Below, one piece after another: positions 62,901 to 64,000 of a DNA stretch of 64,000 nucleotides. This DNA comes from Luteolibacter sp. LG18 (GTDB taxonomy: Bacteria; Verrucomicrobiota; Verrucomicrobiia; Verrucomicrobiales; Akkermansiaceae). The notes under the pieces are model-generated. The model saw only the letters and a list, made by a program, of their open reading frames with translations. It had not been told where the DNA came from and did no database searches. The stretch is from assembly GCF_036322585.1 (NCBI RefSeq), contig NZ_AP024600.1:4154001-4218000 (forward strand). The letters run 5' to 3'. Each line of letters starts with the position of its first letter. Position 1 is the stretch's first letter. Made by a program: the position numbers and the translations under genes.

Positions 62901-64000
62901 TCACGATCGCCACGGGCGATGCCACGCAGCGGGCGTCGATGTCCGTCGCCGGCACCACCGATGTCGCCACCTGGAACGGCCCGATCACCCTCTCGGGACT
63001 CGGCCGCGCCCAACTCTACTCGAGCGGCAGCACCAGCAGCACCCTCACGATCAATGGCAACATCACCGGCTCCGCCGGCAGCGGATTCGCCGTGCGCGGT
63101 GGCACCGTCGCCGCGGCCACCGGGGTGCTGAACGGCACTATCTCGATCGGCTCCACGACGTTCCTGAAGACTGACGTGAGCACCTGGACCATCAACTCCA
63201 CCGGCAACACCTGGGGCGCGACCACGGTGGCCCAAGGCACCCTGAAGCTCGGCGCGAATGACGCCCTGCCGGTGACCACCGGCGTGACGATCGGCCAGGC
63301 GGGAGCCACCGCGGTGCTCGACTTGAACGGCAAGAACCAGACGATCACCGGTATCGCCGGTGTGGCCGGTTCCACCGCGATCAGCGTCACCAGTGCCTCG
63401 GCTGCCACCTTCACGGTGAACAACGCCCTGGCCCAGGCCTACGGGGTCAACGGCGGTGTCATCACCGGCGCGATCACCCTGGCGAAGACCGGGGCCGGCA
63501 CGCTGACCCTCAGCGCCGCCAATGCCTACACCGGCGACACGCTGGTGAACGGTGGCACGCTCAGCATCACGCCGAACGTCGGGGTGACCCCGAACTTCGC
63601 GGATGGGGCGGATGTCAAGCTGGCCACGGGTGGTGTGCTCGACCTGAACTACACCGGCACCGACGTGGTGGATGAGTTCTACATCGATGGTGTGGCGCAG
63701 GCCCAGGGCACCTGGGGCTCGCTGGCCTCGACGGCGACCAACAAGACCAGCCGCATCACGGGTAACGGTATCCTCAGTGTCACGACCGGCCCGGTGGGTG
63801 GAGTCTTCGACACTTGGGCGTCCTCCAAGGGCCTCACCTCGGGTAACAACGGCAAGTCCGATAACCCGGACAACGACGGCCTGAACAACCTCGGTGAATT
63901 CGGTTTCGATGGCAATCCGCTCTCGGGCGACTCCAGCGGCAGCAACGCCAAGGTGGTCGTCAAGGTGGCTCCGGTCGGTGGTGTGAACTATCTCACGCTT
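56996..64000 (+). CDS. Giant secreted PATR beta-strand repeat protein, 3' end outside window
   Basis: The ATG at 56996 opens a signal peptide (MKKTFAFAWFLAVTASTIVA) and the frame stays open for 2335 codons to the window edge. The protein is Gly/Thr/Asn/Ser-rich, with many PATR repeats such as TLAGTNTYTGSTAVGAAGTL and KSGFGSLTLNTANTFSGGVT. Three tandem units of 61 residues (183 bp) begin at 59501, 59684 and 59867. A longer module occurs twice (about 59040-59530 and 62265-62720). Close to the edge the sequence FDTWASSKGLTSGNNGKSDN leads into DNDGLNNLGEFGFDGNPLSG, the usual C-terminal region of these proteins, so probably only about 100 residues are missing. No passenger enzyme is seen. It is likely a surface adhesin or matrix protein. 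Confidence 0.87.
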   Translation, partial: MKKTFAFAWFLAVTASTIVASSTAGGATLTWDGGGVGGTDFGTAANWTTDTLPSPATPDTAQWDNTVTGNLSLIYSNTAFSGAAGNAGINLSLLAAQVSNLSIDSGSNTGSARFNNVTVATGAGAFTLGDSANTFNITLGGAGGQTHTWTNDSANALTVNSDVLFGLGGGGAHTLALAGAGNLTFNNAINLSTLTVTKAGAGTATLNGSATLAGITATAGTLVINGTTNTAPVLTMNGGTVDLKKDISLTAAAIVTGTTGGTISASGGGKILLNVAGGDLGVNNGGTLNVNAVIANGTQSSIDFWNTAGGTGVVNLNADNTFDGTTNLQSGITAGGKIGDAGVAGSFGKNGTLNIGSATNGAPTLRYTGTGETNNRVLNLAGTTGGAILEQAGTGLLKFTSALTATGAGSKQFIVQGSTAGTGELAGAIVNNSATNVTNFKKDGTGIWTVSGANTYTGQTRVTNGILNYSGTLAAGGLMYVADTANINSMLKVSNNITAFQMFVGDNNPAYGSVVQTAGNVVFTQAAGIDNLRIGSATNGRGSYKITGGTLTANEMAVGASLAGTVGVLDVFGGSVTSNGWITIGRGGTTSSGVMTVDNGSVEYSKTAGAADANNSRLALNWAGTAGAQSIVNVRNNGTITGDDYIDLAAANTAGTLGEINLLTGGTLTGSRVMATNGNPTALLNFNGGTLKANSVNGGANFLANANIDAVNVYPGGGTIDNNGTNITVSNALIVPSGLGVSTIAVTDGGSGYLGAPMLTISGGTGSGASAVANMIDDGTGRGTFKIGSITVTSPGSYTVAPTTVTPSGAGATTVATIGAISTATNTSGGMAFNGSGTTTVSGVNTYSGATSIGATGGISLTGTLGSAGGTAITAAGSLNQSAAGLIVGTSSLNVTGGTTTLAGTNTYTGSTAVGAAGTLSLTGTIGSAGGTAVSTVGTFTESSAGVITGTSSLAVSGGTTTLAGTNTYTGGTSVTGGKLLLNGTAAINSSSGILVNGATAKLVENSSIMLNVPVSLTTGTVDGTGGIDSVTVGAGTGGVIANGDGTSAPLFVNNLTYLGAGAMSLNASNLSPSLTVGNLTVNGAVTVNATNSSWATGSDYTLVSFTNLLGTGGSFTLGTVGGLGARQIATLNTLGSALSLHIAGDVPVWTGGLSNEWSTNTLSSPKNWKLQNAGTNTDFLTNDGVVFGDSATGSTSINIVGANVSVTSMQFTNSSLPYSISSTGGFGIVGTGGLQKSGFGSLTLNTANTFSGGVTLQDGQLNINNASALGGGLVTIAGGSFDNTSGSAITLSTNNAQHWDGNLLFLGSNSLSLGTGAVTLSGDRMVITNGSTLTAGGSISGAYGLTKAGAGTLVLGGAASNFTGGVNATDGGLVVNSATALGTGTLHMSGATVLNNTSGSAITLTSNNPILWDNDFTFAGGQSLSFGTGPITMGGSGTDRTLTVTANTLTAGSLNGTFGLIKEGAGNLALGSAGTSTIGGTLAVNAGKLQIGINDFTATGLTGAGTIENGGAIGRWLYINNNADNTFTGVIQSGTGGAGVGLRKAGTGKLTLTNNNTFSEQVTSAGGLLNINGTATVTRAIAPSVLASGGSIHVPSGATITATSELWLASVEGQYGSLTIDGGTVSVGSWLPFGRGGGNGLLNHNGGTLTVSSNNISIGSFGGSTVATDLHGVATLRGNSITNVTATAANQGNVYVGENTTGVLTIQDNAQLTVSGTLGVQIGKQNTTLSNGIVNLNGGLILTPIVSPGTGTSRFNFNGGILQAKAANAAFMTGLGRANVRENGAIIDTNGFAITVGQALVAPSGSGVSATGLSVSGSGYYDTPIVQISGGGGTGATAVATIDSAGNLTGIVMTNAGIDYTSPPTFTLVGGGGTGSVLGTATLVTNTSGGLNVLGAGTLTLSGVNTYDGVTNIGSSLTTNVTTVVANNAAALGSTAAGTVLNGVANGTGTGTLLQLGSGIVVPAGESLTIATGDATQRASMSVAGTTDVATWNGPITLSGLGRAQLYSSGSTSSTLTINGNITGSAGSGFAVRGGTVAAATGVLNGTISIGSTTFLKTDVSTWTINSTGNTWGATTVAQGTLKLGANDALPVTTGVTIGQAGATAVLDLNGKNQTITGIAGVAGSTAISVTSASAATFTVNNALAQAYGVNGGVITGAITLAKTGAGTLTLSAANAYTGDTLVNGGTLSITPNVGVTPNFADGADVKLATGGVLDLNYTGTDVVDEFYIDGVAQAQGTWGSLASTATNKTSRITGNGILSVTTGPVGGVFDTWASSKGLTSGNNGKSDNPDNDGLNNLGEFGFDGNPLSGDSSGSNAKVVVKVAPVGGVNYLTL
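59501..60049 (+). repeat. Three tandem 183-bp coding repeats
   Basis: Units starting at 59501, 59684 and 59867 share the sequence encoding GGTTTLAGTNTYTG (or the variant GSGTTTVSGVNTYSG). The first two also share SLTGT.GSAGGTA and SSAGVITGTSSL-type blocks at the same offsets. The third unit degrades after its first 20-30 codons. Confidence 0.7.

Noticed and set aside
59963..63235. A 1090-codon open frame antisense to the giant PATR gene
   Set aside because: The composition is the reverse complement of repeated GGC/ACC codons. The sense frame has a signal peptide, PATR repeats and a family C-terminus.
57000..64000. Repetitive DNA at the right end as an assembly artefact or non-coding satellite
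   Set aside because: The frame is unbroken for 2335 codons, repeat units are multiples of three, and the encoded protein has a signal peptide and family C-terminal region.

Overview
The window reads as chromosomal DNA of a GC-rich Verrucomicrobiota bacterium, most like the Verrucomicrobiales/Luteolibacter group. This is inferred from gene content: a Verru_Chthon-type pseudopilin-like protein, a PVC-type haem-binding propeller protein, very large autotransporter-associated beta-strand repeat (PATR) proteins with a DxDxDG...LxEY...NP C-terminal region, GH99/GH71-like MAGYQGWF proteins, DUF6807, DUF1080 and ThuA proteins. Shine-Dalgarno sequences are weak or absent before most starts. Many genes begin with a signal peptide, so this is largely an extracytoplasmic glycan-degradation region.

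Layout. 1-12.4 kb: the end of a membrane-anchored protein, a PL11 rhamnogalacturonan lyase fused to PATR repeats, a GH99-like protein and a second PATR protein. 12.9-16.4 kb (minus): an esterase plus sialate O-acetylesterase pair and a frameshifted AraC regulator. 16.7-29.9 kb (plus): DUF6807, GH99-like/PA14, then a haem-propeller / ThuA / cytochrome c / propeller operon, a second sialate O-acetylesterase and a TonB-like-anchored protein. 30.2-33.2 kb (plus): GH92 alpha-mannosidase and a LuxR-type regulator. 33.3-40.7 kb (minus): DUF1080, SGNH hydrolase, a secreted unknown, a Verru_Chthon A protein and a response regulator. 41.1-46.5 kb (minus): histidine kinase, mannose-6-phosphate isomerase, ROK kinase and FucP-type sugar transporter. 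46.5-47.5 kb: a gene-poor scar with an IS5-type transposase remnant and tRNA-Leu(CAG). 47.6-56.6 kb: an M16 peptidase, a rhamnose cassette (GH78, AraC, RhaT), a DUF5069-like protein and an aldo/keto reductase. 57.0 kb to the end: a giant PATR protein that runs off the window.

The main non-coding observation is a short imperfect palindrome, TGTCCCCGCTTTGGGGACTA, found eleven times and only between genes. Ten copies lie roughly 50-195 bp before a start codon, and all ten point the same way relative to that gene. The marked genes include the GH92 mannosidase, the sugar transporter/ROK/ManA operon, both sialate O-acetylesterase units, DUF6807, a GH99-like gene, a PATR gene, the Verru_Chthon gene, an AraC gene and the response regulator. 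I infer a shared cis-regulatory or leader element defining a glycan-use regulon. The eleventh copy, with 75 nt of homologous leader, sits before no gene in the IS scar. The rhamnose cassette lacks the element and carries its own AraC regulator.
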